64,000 nucleotides of DNA from Hydrogenophaga sp. GTDB taxonomy: Bacteria > Pseudomonadota > Gammaproteobacteria > Burkholderiales > Burkholderiaceae_C. Positions 54,607 to 62,802 of the stretch are shown here, one piece after another. How positions within the stretch are numbered: the first letter of the stretch is position 1; the number at the start of each line of letters is the position of its first letter. The notes under the pieces are model-generated. The model was not told where the DNA came from and did no database searches. It worked only from the letters and a program-made list of their open reading frames with translations. The stretch covers positions 62,001 to 126,000 of the forward strand of contig NZ_JAHVAB010000057.1 in NCBI RefSeq assembly GCF_019264445.1, given 5' to 3'. Both the position numbers and the translations under genes were made by a program.

Positions 54607-56907
54607 TCACTGGCAGGCAAGGAGACCTTGACCCTGCATCGCCAGGCCATCATTTCCGATCTCATCCCACACGGCACCTGCTTCTATGACCTTCACGAAG
54701 CGCTCCGCACTGAATCCGTCGGGGTACATCGTCGTCCTGCTGTGTGACTCGTCTTGATCATGGGATTCGGTGAGTTCTGGTGATGCAGTCCGAAACTCAG
54801 AGAGGTCTTTCAGAAGGTGGCGATCATCGCGAAGGGCGATGAGAATTTCCTCGACCGAGATCTTTAGGAAACCGGAGAAGCGTTGGTGATCGCTTTCGAT
54901 GGACGTGTCGACGATCCACCCATGGTGATGCGTGATGCTCTGGCCGTCATTCAGACCAATGGCCATGCGGAACTCGGCGGAGCTTTCGACTGCGCGCAAC
55001 ACAGCTGCCATCTTGCGTTGCAACTGCAATCCGGCTTTCCTCAACGTCGTTGTGGCGTGCACCCAGGCATCACGTTGTGACTGGCGCATGAAGGTCGATT
55101 TCACCTCCAGCACGAACAGGTGACCGTCGCGTGCTGCGATCACGTCCACTTCGCCAGGATCGTCGAGTGCCTCTTCGCGCGGGGGCTGCCAGTTGAGCAA
55201 GACCCGAAATCCACGGGATTCGAGCGCCTTGGCCAGGCTGGCTTCGATCCGTTGAGTCTCTTCCTGGACATTGCCGCGCCGGGAGCCCAGCCGCCGCAGG
55301 TTGTTGATGGCCGCGGTGCTGTTGTTCTGCATACCGACAATCCAAGGCAACTGGACGAGCGTGGCGCCGAACTTCAGTACCGGGCGTTCAAACAGGTGGG
55401 GCTGAAGTCCTGGCTCGCGTTGTTGCAACCGTGCCGCCTGGACCGCCATGTCGTAGGTCCAGAAGTCCAGGATCGCAGACGCCATCCTGGGACTTCCCTT
55501 GGGCAGGGAGCTGGTGACCGTCCAGCCGGTGATGTTGGTGATCTTTGCTTCGCGCCCCGACCAGGTGATGGGCAGGCGGTTCTGCATCCCGTTGAGGAAA
55601 CCCTCCATGGTCATCTTCTGGAGCGCAGAACGCCAGTCGCCGGTGGAGCCGAGTCGATCGGTGAAGGCCACGAGGAAATCGCGTTCGAAGAATGCCGACA
55701 TGAGGTTGAGCGACAGCAGTGCTTGGAACACGTCGACAGACTCACCCAAGTCCGATGTCACTTCATCCGCAATACCGTAGACCTCTTGAAGTCGAAGCTT
55801 GGCTTGCAGGGCGCGGAGCCAGGCCATCCGGTTGGCATCGGCGTTTTCTGGTCGTCCGATTTCCCATCGACCTTGGTCAGCCGCGACATACTCGACGAAC
55901 TCGTCCATCGCGCGGTGAAACCAGTAGTCGTGCAAACGCCTGAGCTTCCGGCCGTCGTTCTGCCAGGCGGTCCGAGCTGCTGGATCAATCTCCACGATCT
56001 CCAGGCGATCTTCGTGTCGCACAAACCTGATGGAATCGTCGTAGCAGAAGGCATCCGCAGACCGACTGATGAACTCGTTCAGCTCGACCTGCGCATCTAA
56101 CAGCGCGTGGAATGCATGGAAGGTCTGCACTGCCTCGCTGGCACCAACACGTCCCTCATCAAACAGAATGGGACGGAGATGTCGGGCGACTGACAGGCCT
56201 ATGCTGGCATCGTTCAGTTTCAATGACGACTCATCTGCCGTTTCCAGCTTCCAGGCTAGTAAATCATTGATGGCATGCCAGGCAAGTTCGGTGCGGCTTT
56301 CAGTCGCTTGCCCGGCCTTCATGGCTGCGATTTCTTTGCCCACCAGGCATTCGAAGGCGTAAAGGCTCGCATAGAGCAGGAAGTCAAAGGCCGATAGGTG
56401 GGTCAATCGATTCTTTTCGGCCTGCACAGCGTCCACTCGAAGCCGATGCGCCTGATCAAAGATGTCCAGCACGCGGCACAGCTCTCTGACTGCTGGGCAG
56501 CTTGCTCCCGCCAGCGTGAGTTCCGCTCGCCGGGGCGATTGCTGGTTCAGGACCAGCCCGGAGTACCTGACCGCCCGGATCAGCGCATCGGGCGCGATTT
56601 GAGCGACCGCATTGATCAGGCCTTCGACCGCAAGTTGCTCCTGACTGAGGTACCGGGCCAGGGCTAGGACCATGGGTTCGGTGGACCAGGCACTGGTGGG
56701 GCAGTCCTTCACCGCGCGACTCAACCAGAACAGTTTGTCGCGTTCCTTTTTGGCGAGCTTGTGTTTCCCCTGTGTCGCAGGCTTGCCATCCAGATAGGCG
56801 CTTGCAGCCCGTTCGATCGCCTCTTCAAGGGGATGGCCTTGGCCCAAGGCGCGCGTCGCCAGATCGTCGTAGTAGTTGCGTTGTGTGTTGGTGTCAGACG
56901 CTTCCAT
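54607..56907 (-). CDS. Large protein with a C-terminal PD-(D/E)XK nuclease-like domain
   Basis: The 766-residue product is not a recognised family. The first ~550 residues are largely helical. Near residues 570-605 a nuclease-like core is seen: RVLLNWQ, GEVDVIAARDGHLFVLEVKST (Glu/Asp, then E-V-K about 15 residues later), followed by a helix. This matches PD-(D/E)XK/NERD-like nucleases. It stands alone between plasmid genes. It could be a defence effector or a DNA-processing factor. Whether the long frame starts exactly at 56907 is uncertain. Confidence 0.65.
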   Translation of the reverse strand: MEASDTNTQRNYYDDLATRALGQGHPLEEAIERAASAYLDGKPATQGKHKLAKKERDKLFWLSRAVKDCPTSAWSTEPMVLALARYLSQEQLAVEGLINAVAQIAPDALIRAVRYSGLVLNQQSPRRAELTLAGASCPAVRELCRVLDIFDQAHRLRVDAVQAEKNRLTHLSAFDFLLYASLYAFECLVGKEIAAMKAGQATESRTELAWHAINDLLAWKLETADESSLKLNDASIGLSVARHLRPILFDEGRVGASEAVQTFHAFHALLDAQVELNEFISRSADAFCYDDSIRFVRHEDRLEIVEIDPAARTAWQNDGRKLRRLHDYWFHRAMDEFVEYVAADQGRWEIGRPENADANRMAWLRALQAKLRLQEVYGIADEVTSDLGESVDVFQALLSLNLMSAFFERDFLVAFTDRLGSTGDWRSALQKMTMEGFLNGMQNRLPITWSGREAKITNITGWTVTSSLPKGSPRMASAILDFWTYDMAVQAARLQQREPGLQPHLFERPVLKFGATLVQLPWIVGMQNNSTAAINNLRRLGSRRGNVQEETQRIEASLAKALESRGFRVLLNWQPPREEALDDPGEVDVIAARDGHLFVLEVKSTFMRQSQRDAWVHATTTLRKAGLQLQRKMAAVLRAVESSAEFRMAIGLNDGQSITHHHGWIVDTSIESDHQRFSGFLKISVEEILIALRDDRHLLKDLSEFRTASPELTESHDQDESHSRTTMYPDGFSAERFVKVIEAGAVWDEIGNDGLAMQGQGLLACQ

Positions 56908-57213
56908 ATGCCGATCATCCTAGGTCTTGCGCCGGTTTCGACGAGGAAGCGTTGGGCCGTGAGCGCTGGGGCGATTTTCTGGCTTGATGCGTGAGGGCAG
57001 GGTACGTCTCTGGGCGGGGCGACGTGAATCGATGGGCCGTCTTGCCAGGTCGACTGGATGGATGTTTTTCTTGCGACAGTTGTCCTCCTGGGTCAACTGC
57101 GGCGATTTTTTTATGCGGATAGGTGTACCTGGCGTGGACCAATCCCGGAGTTCGTTTGTTCCAATATCGCGTTAATTACTTTCATTCGACGAAATAAAGG
57201 AACATACTGCGGC
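56908..57213. other. Intergenic region with a probable promoter for the AbiEi remnant
   Basis: No gene seen. It holds A/T-rich sequence near 57165-57205 (containing TTAATTACTTTCATTCGACGAAA), a likely promoter/operator with a TTTC/GAAA inverted element for the following AbiEi-like fragment. Confidence 0.35.
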
Positions 57214-57348
57214 ATGCCTTCCGAAACCCATAGCCAGCGTGTCCTTGATCTGGCCGGTCAGAGGGGCCTCCTGCGCGCCAGTGACCTGGATGCCATCGGT
57301 GCAGGGGTCATCTCGGTTTTTAGGGAATCGTCGACAAAATTCCCTTGA
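57214..57348 (+). pseudogene. Truncated AbiEi-type antitoxin remnant
   Basis: The first 30 residues (MPSETHSQRVLDLAGQRGLL, then RASDLDAIGA) match the N-terminal winged-helix pattern of AbiEi antitoxins from AbiE type IV toxin-antitoxin systems, whose full length is about 200 residues or more. Similarity ends near 57304 and the frame stops after 14 unrelated residues. The break coincides with the inverted repeat AGGGAAT/ATTCCCT (57322-57328, 57339-57345). No AbiEii toxin follows. The gene is broken. Confidence 0.5.
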
Positions 57349-57352
57349 CCGG

Positions 57353-57366
57353 GCCTGACGTCAGGC
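57353..57366. repeat. Perfect 14-bp palindrome next to the H-NS-like stop codon
   Basis: GCCTGACGTCAGGC is its own reverse complement and abuts the stop codon of the H-NS-like gene at 57367. It may be a protein-binding site or a weak terminator; no T-run follows. Confidence 0.45.
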
Positions 57367-57681
57367 TCAGCCGCCGTACGCGGGATTCCTAAAGTCTTCG
57401 AGTGCGGCGCCGGCCTCGATCGCCTCGACGAGCCAAGTCGGCCGCCTCCCCCTGCCGGCCCAGGTGTTGCCGGCTCGGTCGCAGTACGGTATTGACTCGT
57501 CCACCGGGTCCGGCGAAAGTGCCGCCCCGAGTTCATCCTCTGAGAACACATCCATTGGCTTCAAGTCGTACATTTCGATCGCCTGCCGAATCAGTTCGAT
57601 CACCTCTTCCTGCTCAGCAAGATCACTGAGCGATTCCTGGAGGCGCTGCTTCATGGCGGTGACGGGCTTGACCTTCGGCAT
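57367..57681 (-). CDS. H-NS-family nucleoid/silencing protein
   Basis: The 104-residue protein has a helical N-terminal oligomerisation part (about residues 5-45) and a C-terminal DNA-binding motif CDRAGNTWAGRGRRPTWL (about 73-90) typical of H-NS histone-family proteins. It probably silences A/T-rich plasmid cargo. The ATG at 57681 is preferred over upstream starts because the extra N-terminus is not H-NS-like. Confidence 0.82.
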   Translation of the reverse strand: MPKVKPVTAMKQRLQESLSDLAEQEEVIELIRQAIEMYDLKPMDVFSEDELGAALSPDPVDESIPYCDRAGNTWAGRGRRPTWLVEAIEAGAALEDFRNPAYGG

Positions 57682-57829
57682 CGTGTGGTACTTCCGTTTG
57701 GCTTCAGGATGGTAGGTTACCGACGATCGACCGAGTAGCTGGTCCACGGCAACGGAGTCAGTCTAACCAGCACTGGCGCAGTGGTTCCAGTGAGGACCAC
57801 AGATTGAATTCGCGGCTGGTCCAAGGGAA

Positions 57830-57925
57830 TTTCCGCCGCATTTTGAGAAAAAAAGAAATGCAGCATCCACAGGCACGAGCTAAGTCATTGATTCTTGGTC
57901 GACTTTCCGCCGCTTTTTGAGAAAA
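57830..57925. repeat. Pair of 22-bp direct repeats, candidate plasmid maintenance site
   Basis: TTTCCGCCGCATTTTGAGAAAA (57830-57851) recurs at 57904-57925 with a single base changed, 74 bp apart. Both are preceded by GGTC within 14 bp. They lie in a gene-free 370-bp stretch (57682-58051) between the H-NS-like gene and kfrA. This could be a centromere-like or iteron-like site or a regulator target. No other structure was recognised in that stretch. Confidence 0.5.
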
Positions 57926-58051
57926 TCCAGAAACGACCGTAGCCTGAGAACTGCCCGCAACGTCAATGCATGTTGGGCAACCGTGCCAAGGCATCGGGGA
58001 TGCGTTGGAGGGTCGGCAGGCAGGCATGTAAAAGAAACCGCAGAAACAAGC

Positions 58052-59152
58052 TTAAGTCCCGGTCCCCGTTGACTTTTTTGACTCTCTCTTGACTGATCGA
58101 CTGGCCACGTCATCCGAGTTTTTCACTGCCAACTCAGGACCAAGATCCGTCGCACTGAATCGCTCCAGCATGGTGGCGACGACGTGTTCCTGCGCCGTGA
58201 CGGATGCCCTGGCCGTCGCCAGCGTCAGTTCCAGCTGCTGATTCGCAGTGAGCAGTCCATCGACCTTGGCCTGCAACTTCTCGTTCGTGGTGCTGAGCTG
58301 CAGGACAGCAGCATCCTGCTCCACCAGGCGCCAGCCCAACTCCTCGATGCGCCTCTGCGCAAACCCCAGTTCCTCCTTGAGCGGCCGCAGGCCTCGCATC
58401 TCTTCCTGCGCTTGGTTCAGATCGCCTTGGGCGCGCGCCAAGTCGCCCAGCAGGCGCGCGTTGTCCTGCAGGGCGTGGACGGCTTCCTGCTGTTTGGCCG
58501 CCAAGGTCTCGTTCACGGCGCGCAGCTCGGCCTGCAGGTACTGCACCTGCTGCTCGTGCTTGCGCTGGTCCTGCTCGCGCTGCTCCTTGCTGGATTGCCG
58601 GAAATGCTCCAGCGCCTGGCGCGCATGCTGGTGCTTTTCTTCCAGGGATTGGCGATGGCGCTCTTCGGCCGCGAGGCGCTCCTGCAGGTCGGCCACCTGC
58701 TGCGTGAGCTGGATGCATTCAAGAAACTTGCCGCTCAGCGTTTCGCTGGTTTTGCTGTGAGCGGTTTTTTCCTCGGCCAAGGTGCGCTGGGTGTGCTCCA
58801 GTTGCTGGCGGGTGGACTGCGCCTCGGTTTTCAGGGCCGCGGCGGCTTGCTGCTGCTGGCTCAGCTGGTCGGCGTGCCTGGCCTGCGCCGTGGTAACCCG
58901 CTCTTCCGCTTCCTCGTTGACGCGGGCGGCCAGGCGGCCCACCAGGTCCTGGATTGCCTCGCTGACGGCCACGCGGCTGCCGGTGGCTGGCCCTTCCTCT
59001 TCCTCGATTTCCTTCAGGTAGCGATGGATGGTGGTTTTGGAGCCGCTGCCCAGCTCTTCGCGTACCGCATCGATGGATGGATTGCGCCCCGTGGCCCGCA
59101 ATTTATCACGGGCGCGCAGCACTTCAGACTTGTAGATTCCGGCTCTGGCCAT
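58052..59152 (-). CDS. kfrA: KfrA-like plasmid DNA-binding coiled-coil protein
   Basis: The 366-residue protein has an N-terminal KfrA_N DNA-binding region (about residues 8-52, including RDKLRATGRNPSIDAVREELGSGSKTTIHRYL). A very long Gln/Glu/Ala-rich coiled coil follows (about 75-335). KfrA proteins form filament-like assemblies, help plasmid segregation and repress their own promoter. Palindromic sites lie just upstream of the start. Confidence 0.88.
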   Translation of the reverse strand: MARAGIYKSEVLRARDKLRATGRNPSIDAVREELGSGSKTTIHRYLKEIEEEEGPATGSRVAVSEAIQDLVGRLAARVNEEAEERVTTAQARHADQLSQQQQAAAALKTEAQSTRQQLEHTQRTLAEEKTAHSKTSETLSGKFLECIQLTQQVADLQERLAAEERHRQSLEEKHQHARQALEHFRQSSKEQREQDQRKHEQQVQYLQAELRAVNETLAAKQQEAVHALQDNARLLGDLARAQGDLNQAQEEMRGLRPLKEELGFAQRRIEELGWRLVEQDAAVLQLSTTNEKLQAKVDGLLTANQQLELTLATARASVTAQEHVVATMLERFSATDLGPELAVKNSDDVASRSVKRESKKSTGTGT

Positions 59153-59175
59153 GGATCACCTCTTTATTTCGTCCT

Positions 59176-59189
59176 ATGGTATGTACCAT
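59176..59189. promoter_or_regulatory. Palindromic operator upstream of kfrA
   Basis: ATGGTA and TACCAT flank a TG spacer 24 bp from the kfrA start. An imperfect larger inverted repeat (TATGGTATGTA with TACATACTAT) spans 59175-59204. KfrA autoregulates by binding such palindromes at its promoter. Confidence 0.55.
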
Positions 59190-59243
59190 GATATTACATA
59201 CTATTTATGAGGGCGGTAAATTGAGTTTTTAGGTAAAATTAAC

Positions 59244-59268
59244 ATTGGGTAATGGGAGATTATCCAAT
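59244..59268. promoter_or_regulatory. Second inverted repeat upstream of kfrA
   Basis: Arms ATTGGGTAAT (59244-59253) and ATTATCCAAT (59259-59268) differ from perfect complementarity at one position and flank a GGGAG spacer. It lies about 90 bp upstream of kfrA in A/T-rich DNA and is a possible operator or segregation site. Confidence 0.45.
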
Positions 59269-59756
59269 TTGATGTCATTTTTCAGTGGATGCGGGCTGAT
59301 ACGCATGGCACGCTGCTTTCGACGCCTATCTGGCGCCACTGTCTTGCCGGTGATTATTGCGAGCGCGCAAGCTCGTCGATCAGGTGGCGTTGGCTCCACC
59401 CTGCCAAGCGCGACCTAAACACCACGCCGTGTGCAGTTGGCTCTTGAATGCATGAGGAATGCGCGACTGTTCGTGAACTTTTTGTTGGGCGGATGAGCCA
59501 TCGATGCACGAGTTGGGGATGGTCACAGCAACATGAAACACAGTAACCACGCTTGTTGCAGCAGCGCGTCTAAATCTGCGCGTGGAGCCGCTCCAACCAA
59601 CCGCCGTCCATCTTCGAAAATCGTCGTCGAGGTACCGGTTATTCGGTGCTTCTTGGAGAATTCAACACTCTTGGAGCAGGAACGGCCACGGAGGGCATCG
59701 CAGCCATTCGCAGGACTCCGAGCGCACTCTCAACAACATGAAATAGGCGGATCAAC
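59269..59756. other. Intergenic region between kfrA and copA
   Basis: No confident gene is seen. A short frame at 59533-59757 begins with a His/Cys-rich segment (MKHSNHACCSSAS) that resembles N-termini of some copper ATPases but has no continuing family similarity; it may be a decayed fragment. The promoter of copA should lie here; no CueR-like operator was identified with confidence. Confidence 0.35.
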
Positions 59757-62087
59757 ATGAATGCACACCAACATCACGGCAACACCGCGCTGTCCAGATC
59801 GGCCTCGACAACGGGGCTGAAGGACCCTGTCTGTGGCATGACCGTCACCGCGAAGTCGGATCACAAGTTGACCCACGAAGGCCGCACCTTCTATTTCTGC
59901 AGTGCCAAGTGCCAGGGCAAGTTCGCTGCGAACCCGCTTCAATACCTCGCGCCCGAGCCACCCGCAGAGACCTCTTCAGCGGTGGCCGGTGCGATCTACA
60001 CCTGTCCGATGCACCCTGAGATTCGCCAGGACCATCCGGGCAACTGTCCCAAGTGCGGCATGGCGCTCGAGCCCTTGCTGCCTGACCTTGACGACGATGA
60101 CAACCCCGAGTTGCGGGATTTCCAGCGCCGCTTCTGGTGGACGCTGCCGCTCACGGGTGTGGTGTTCGTGCTCGCGATGTTCGGTCATCGCCTGGAGTGG
60201 TTCGACATGGGCACCCAGAGCTGGATTGAACTTGTGCTGTCGGTACCCATCGTGCTCTGGGCCGGGTGGCCGTTCTTCGTGCGCGGCGCACAGTCTGTGG
60301 TGAACCGCAGTCCCAACATGTGGACCTTGATCGGCCTGGGCACGGGTGCAGCTTTTCTCTACAGTGTGGTTGCCACGATCACGCCACAGGTGTTCCCGGA
60401 CTCGTTCATTTCCATGGGCCGCGTCGCCGTTTACTTTGAAGCCGCCGCCGTGATCATCTCGCTCACGCTGTTGGGGCAGGTGCTCGAACTCAAGGCCCGG
60501 TCACAGACCTCGGCGGCCATCAAATCATTGCTGCGTCTGGCGCCAAAAACCGCCCGGCGCATCCGGGAAGACGGCACCGAAGAGGATGTGCCACTGACCC
60601 ATGTCCATGTAGGCGACTTGTTGCGGGTGCGCCCCGGCGAAAAAGTCCCGGTGGACGGCGAGGTGACGGAGGGGGGCAGTTCAATCGATGAATCCATGCT
60701 AACGGGCGAGCCGATGCCCGTCAGCAAACGCGTGGGCGACAAGGTGATCGGCGCCACGCTGAACACCAGTGGCGCGCTGGTGATGCGATCTGAGCGCGTC
60801 GGCGCGTCCACCATGCTGTCGCAGATCGTGCAGATGGTGGCCCAGGCCCAGCGTTCCAAAGCTCCGATGCAGCGCATGGCCGACGTGGTGGCGGGCTACT
60901 TCGTCCTCGCTGTGGTGGGCATTGCCTTGTTGACTTTCTTTGGCTGGGGTCTGTTCGGTCCCGAGCCGAGTTGGGTGTTCGGTCTGATCAACGCGGTGGC
61001 CGTGCTGATCATTGCCTGTCCTTGCGCGCTGGGCCTGGCCACGCCCATGTCCATCATGGTCGCCACGGGTCGGGGCGCCACACACGGTGTGCTGTTCCGA
61101 GACGCCGCAGCCATCGAGAACATGCGCAAGATCAACACCCTGATCATCGACAAGACCGGAACGCTGACCGAAGGTCGCCCGACGTTCGAGCGTGTCGTCC
61201 CTGCGCCCGGCTTTGATGCTGATGAGGTGCTGCGCCTGGCTGCCAGCCTTGACCAGGGCAGCGAACACCCACTGGCCGAAACCATCGTGCGCGCCGCCCG
61301 CGAGCGCGGCATGTCGCTGGACAAACCCGAGAACTTCGAATCCGGCTCGGGCATCGGCGTTCGTGGGCAGGTGGCCGGACGTCAGATCGCGTTGGGCAAC
61401 ACCACGCTGATGGAGCAGATCGGTGTATCGGTCGGTGCTCTGGTGTCGCAGGCCGAAGCACTGCGCGCAGAAGGTGCCAGCGTGATGCACCTGGCGGTTG
61501 ATGGACAGCTGATGGGCTTGTTGGCGGTGTCTGATCCGGTCAAGGCCAGCACGCCGGAAGCCTTGGCCACGCTCAAGGCATCCGGCCTGCGAATCGTGAT
61601 GGCAACAGGCGACGGACTGACCACGGCCAAGGCTGTTGCAGCCCGCTTGGGCATCGACGAGGTGCACGGCGAAGTCAAACCGGCCGACAAGCTGCTGCTG
61701 GTGGAAAGGCTGCAAAAGGAAGGCCGCGTGGTGGCCATGGCAGGTGATGGCATCAACGATGCACCGGCACTGGCCAAGGCCGATGTGGGGGTGGCCATGG
61801 GGACCGGGACCGACGTGGCGATGAACAGCGCGCAGATCACTTTGGTCAAGGGTGACCTGCGCGGGATTGCGATTGCGCGCGCGCTGTCCGAAGCGACGGT
61901 GGGCAACATGAAGCAAAACTTGGTGTTTGCCTTTTTGTACAACGCGCTGGGCATTCCGATTGCGGCTGGTGTGCTGTATCCCCTTACAGGCTGGCTGCTG
62001 TCGCCGTTGATTGCCGCGCTGGCCATGAGCTTGAGCTCGGTGTCGGTGATTGGCAATGCGCTGCGTTTGCGGCGCGGCAAACCATGA
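59757..62087 (+). CDS. copA: Copper-exporting P1B-type ATPase
   Basis: The 776-residue inner-membrane ATPase pumps Cu(I) out of the cytoplasm. It has a His-rich N-terminus (HQHHGN), a YHS domain ([10 protein letters not shown], about residues 21-30) and a heavy-metal-binding motif ([26 protein letters not shown], about 81-106). Then come the TM metal site CPC in [12 protein letters not shown] (about 421-432), the phosphorylation site DKTGTLTEG (about 464-472) and the hinge [10 protein letters not shown] (about 663-672). No CxxC heavy-metal-associated N-terminal domain is seen. It is convergent with copK. Confidence 0.92.
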   Translation: MNAHQHHGNTALSRSASTTGLKDPVCGMTVTAKSDHKLTHEGRTFYFCSAKCQGKFAANPLQYLAPEPPAETSSAVAGAIYTCPMHPEIRQDHPGNCPKCGMALEPLLPDLDDDDNPELRDFQRRFWWTLPLTGVVFVLAMFGHRLEWFDMGTQSWIELVLSVPIVLWAGWPFFVRGAQSVVNRSPNMWTLIGLGTGAAFLYSVVATITPQVFPDSFISMGRVAVYFEAAAVIISLTLLGQVLELKARSQTSAAIKSLLRLAPKTARRIREDGTEEDVPLTHVHVGDLLRVRPGEKVPVDGEVTEGGSSIDESMLTGEPMPVSKRVGDKVIGATLNTSGALVMRSERVGASTMLSQIVQMVAQAQRSKAPMQRMADVVAGYFVLAVVGIALLTFFGWGLFGPEPSWVFGLINAVAVLIIACPCALGLATPMSIMVATGRGATHGVLFRDAAAIENMRKINTLIIDKTGTLTEGRPTFERVVPAPGFDADEVLRLAASLDQGSEHPLAETIVRAARERGMSLDKPENFESGSGIGVRGQVAGRQIALGNTTLMEQIGVSVGALVSQAEALRAEGASVMHLAVDGQLMGLLAVSDPVKASTPEALATLKASGLRIVMATGDGLTTAKAVAARLGIDEVHGEVKPADKLLLVERLQKEGRVVAMAGDGINDAPALAKADVGVAMGTGTDVAMNSAQITLVKGDLRGIAIARALSEATVGNMKQNLVFAFLYNALGIPIAAGVLYPLTGWLLSPLIAALAMSLSSVSVIGNALRLRRGKP

Positions 62088-62292
62088 CGCGTCGGCTCTG
62101 CGACGGCTTGGCTTGGCGTCGTTGCGTCAAGAGAACACGCTCAAGCATGCTCCTGCGCCGGGCGAGGCCCGATGTCGGCATGGATCGCTGGTGTGAGTTC
62201 GGTCTCAATGACCGGCAATGAACAGCACCCGCGTGGCGCTTTGCATGTACGCAGGGGTCGCTGTGCAACTGGTGTCCAGCACACTGCCCCAC

Positions 62293-62330
62293 AAAAAAGG
62301 AAAGCCCTCTCGCCGATATCGGTGAGAGGG
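62293..62330 (-). terminator. Rho-independent terminator after copK
   Basis: CCCTCTC(A)CCGAT and ATCGG(C)GAGAGGG arms (62330-62318 and 62317-62305 on the minus strand, one mismatch) form a 13-bp stem. The minus-strand read-out ends in CTTTCCTTTTTT over 62304-62293. It lies 53 bp after the copK stop. Confidence 0.85.
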
Positions 62331-62383
62331 ACTGTGCGGTCAGGGTCCGTTCGACCGTCGCCGGCTGAAGAAATCGCCGAGGA

Positions 62384-62668
62384 TCAGTGGCTGTGGCCTT
62401 TGTTCAACAGGTACGAAAGACGCGCAACTTCATTGCCCATCGTCGTGATGCTTTTGCCGTCGGCGGTCTGGACGACCTCACCCTTGCTGAGGTGGGTCAC
62501 GCTGCCGAACTTGCTTTCCTTTGCCATCAGACCGTCTTTGAAAACGTAGAGCGTTTCACCGTTTTGCAGTGCGATGACCTGCTTGGCCTCGGACCTGGCT
62601 GCGTCCATCGCAAATGCCGGGGCCAATGCGGCCATTGAAAGGACGAGGATGCTGAGTTTGCGAATCAT
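62384..62668 (-). CDS. copK: CopK periplasmic copper-binding protein
   Basis: The 94-residue protein has a signal peptide (cleavage after AFA, about residue 20). The methionine-containing mature part has ETLYVFKDGLMAKESKFGS and a GHSH C-terminus, as in CopK of Cupriavidus copper clusters. CopK binds Cu(I) and Cu(II) in the periplasm. It has a strong ribosome-binding site (AAGGAG) and is convergent with copA. The 62088-62292 gap holds no gene; the region from 62669 to 62802 holds its promoter and the IS boundary. Confidence 0.88.
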   Translation of the reverse strand: MIRKLSILVLSMAALAPAFAMDAARSEAKQVIALQNGETLYVFKDGLMAKESKFGSVTHLSKGEVVQTADGKSITTMGNEVARLSYLLNKGHSH

Positions 62669-62802
62669 GGAGGGCTCCTTTGAGAACAAATCACATTGTT
62701 CGACTGAATCAATGTGGCACGAGGTACAAGCTCAATGTAGTGGGGCGCCCCTGACCGGCAGCTTGCGAATGCATTACATCGGCGGCCCTGAAATATTCGT
62801 TT

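Noticed and set aside
59533-59757. Small His/Cys-rich ORF before copA
   Set aside because: Only the first residues look metal-binding; the rest has no recognisable pattern, so it is not called as a gene.
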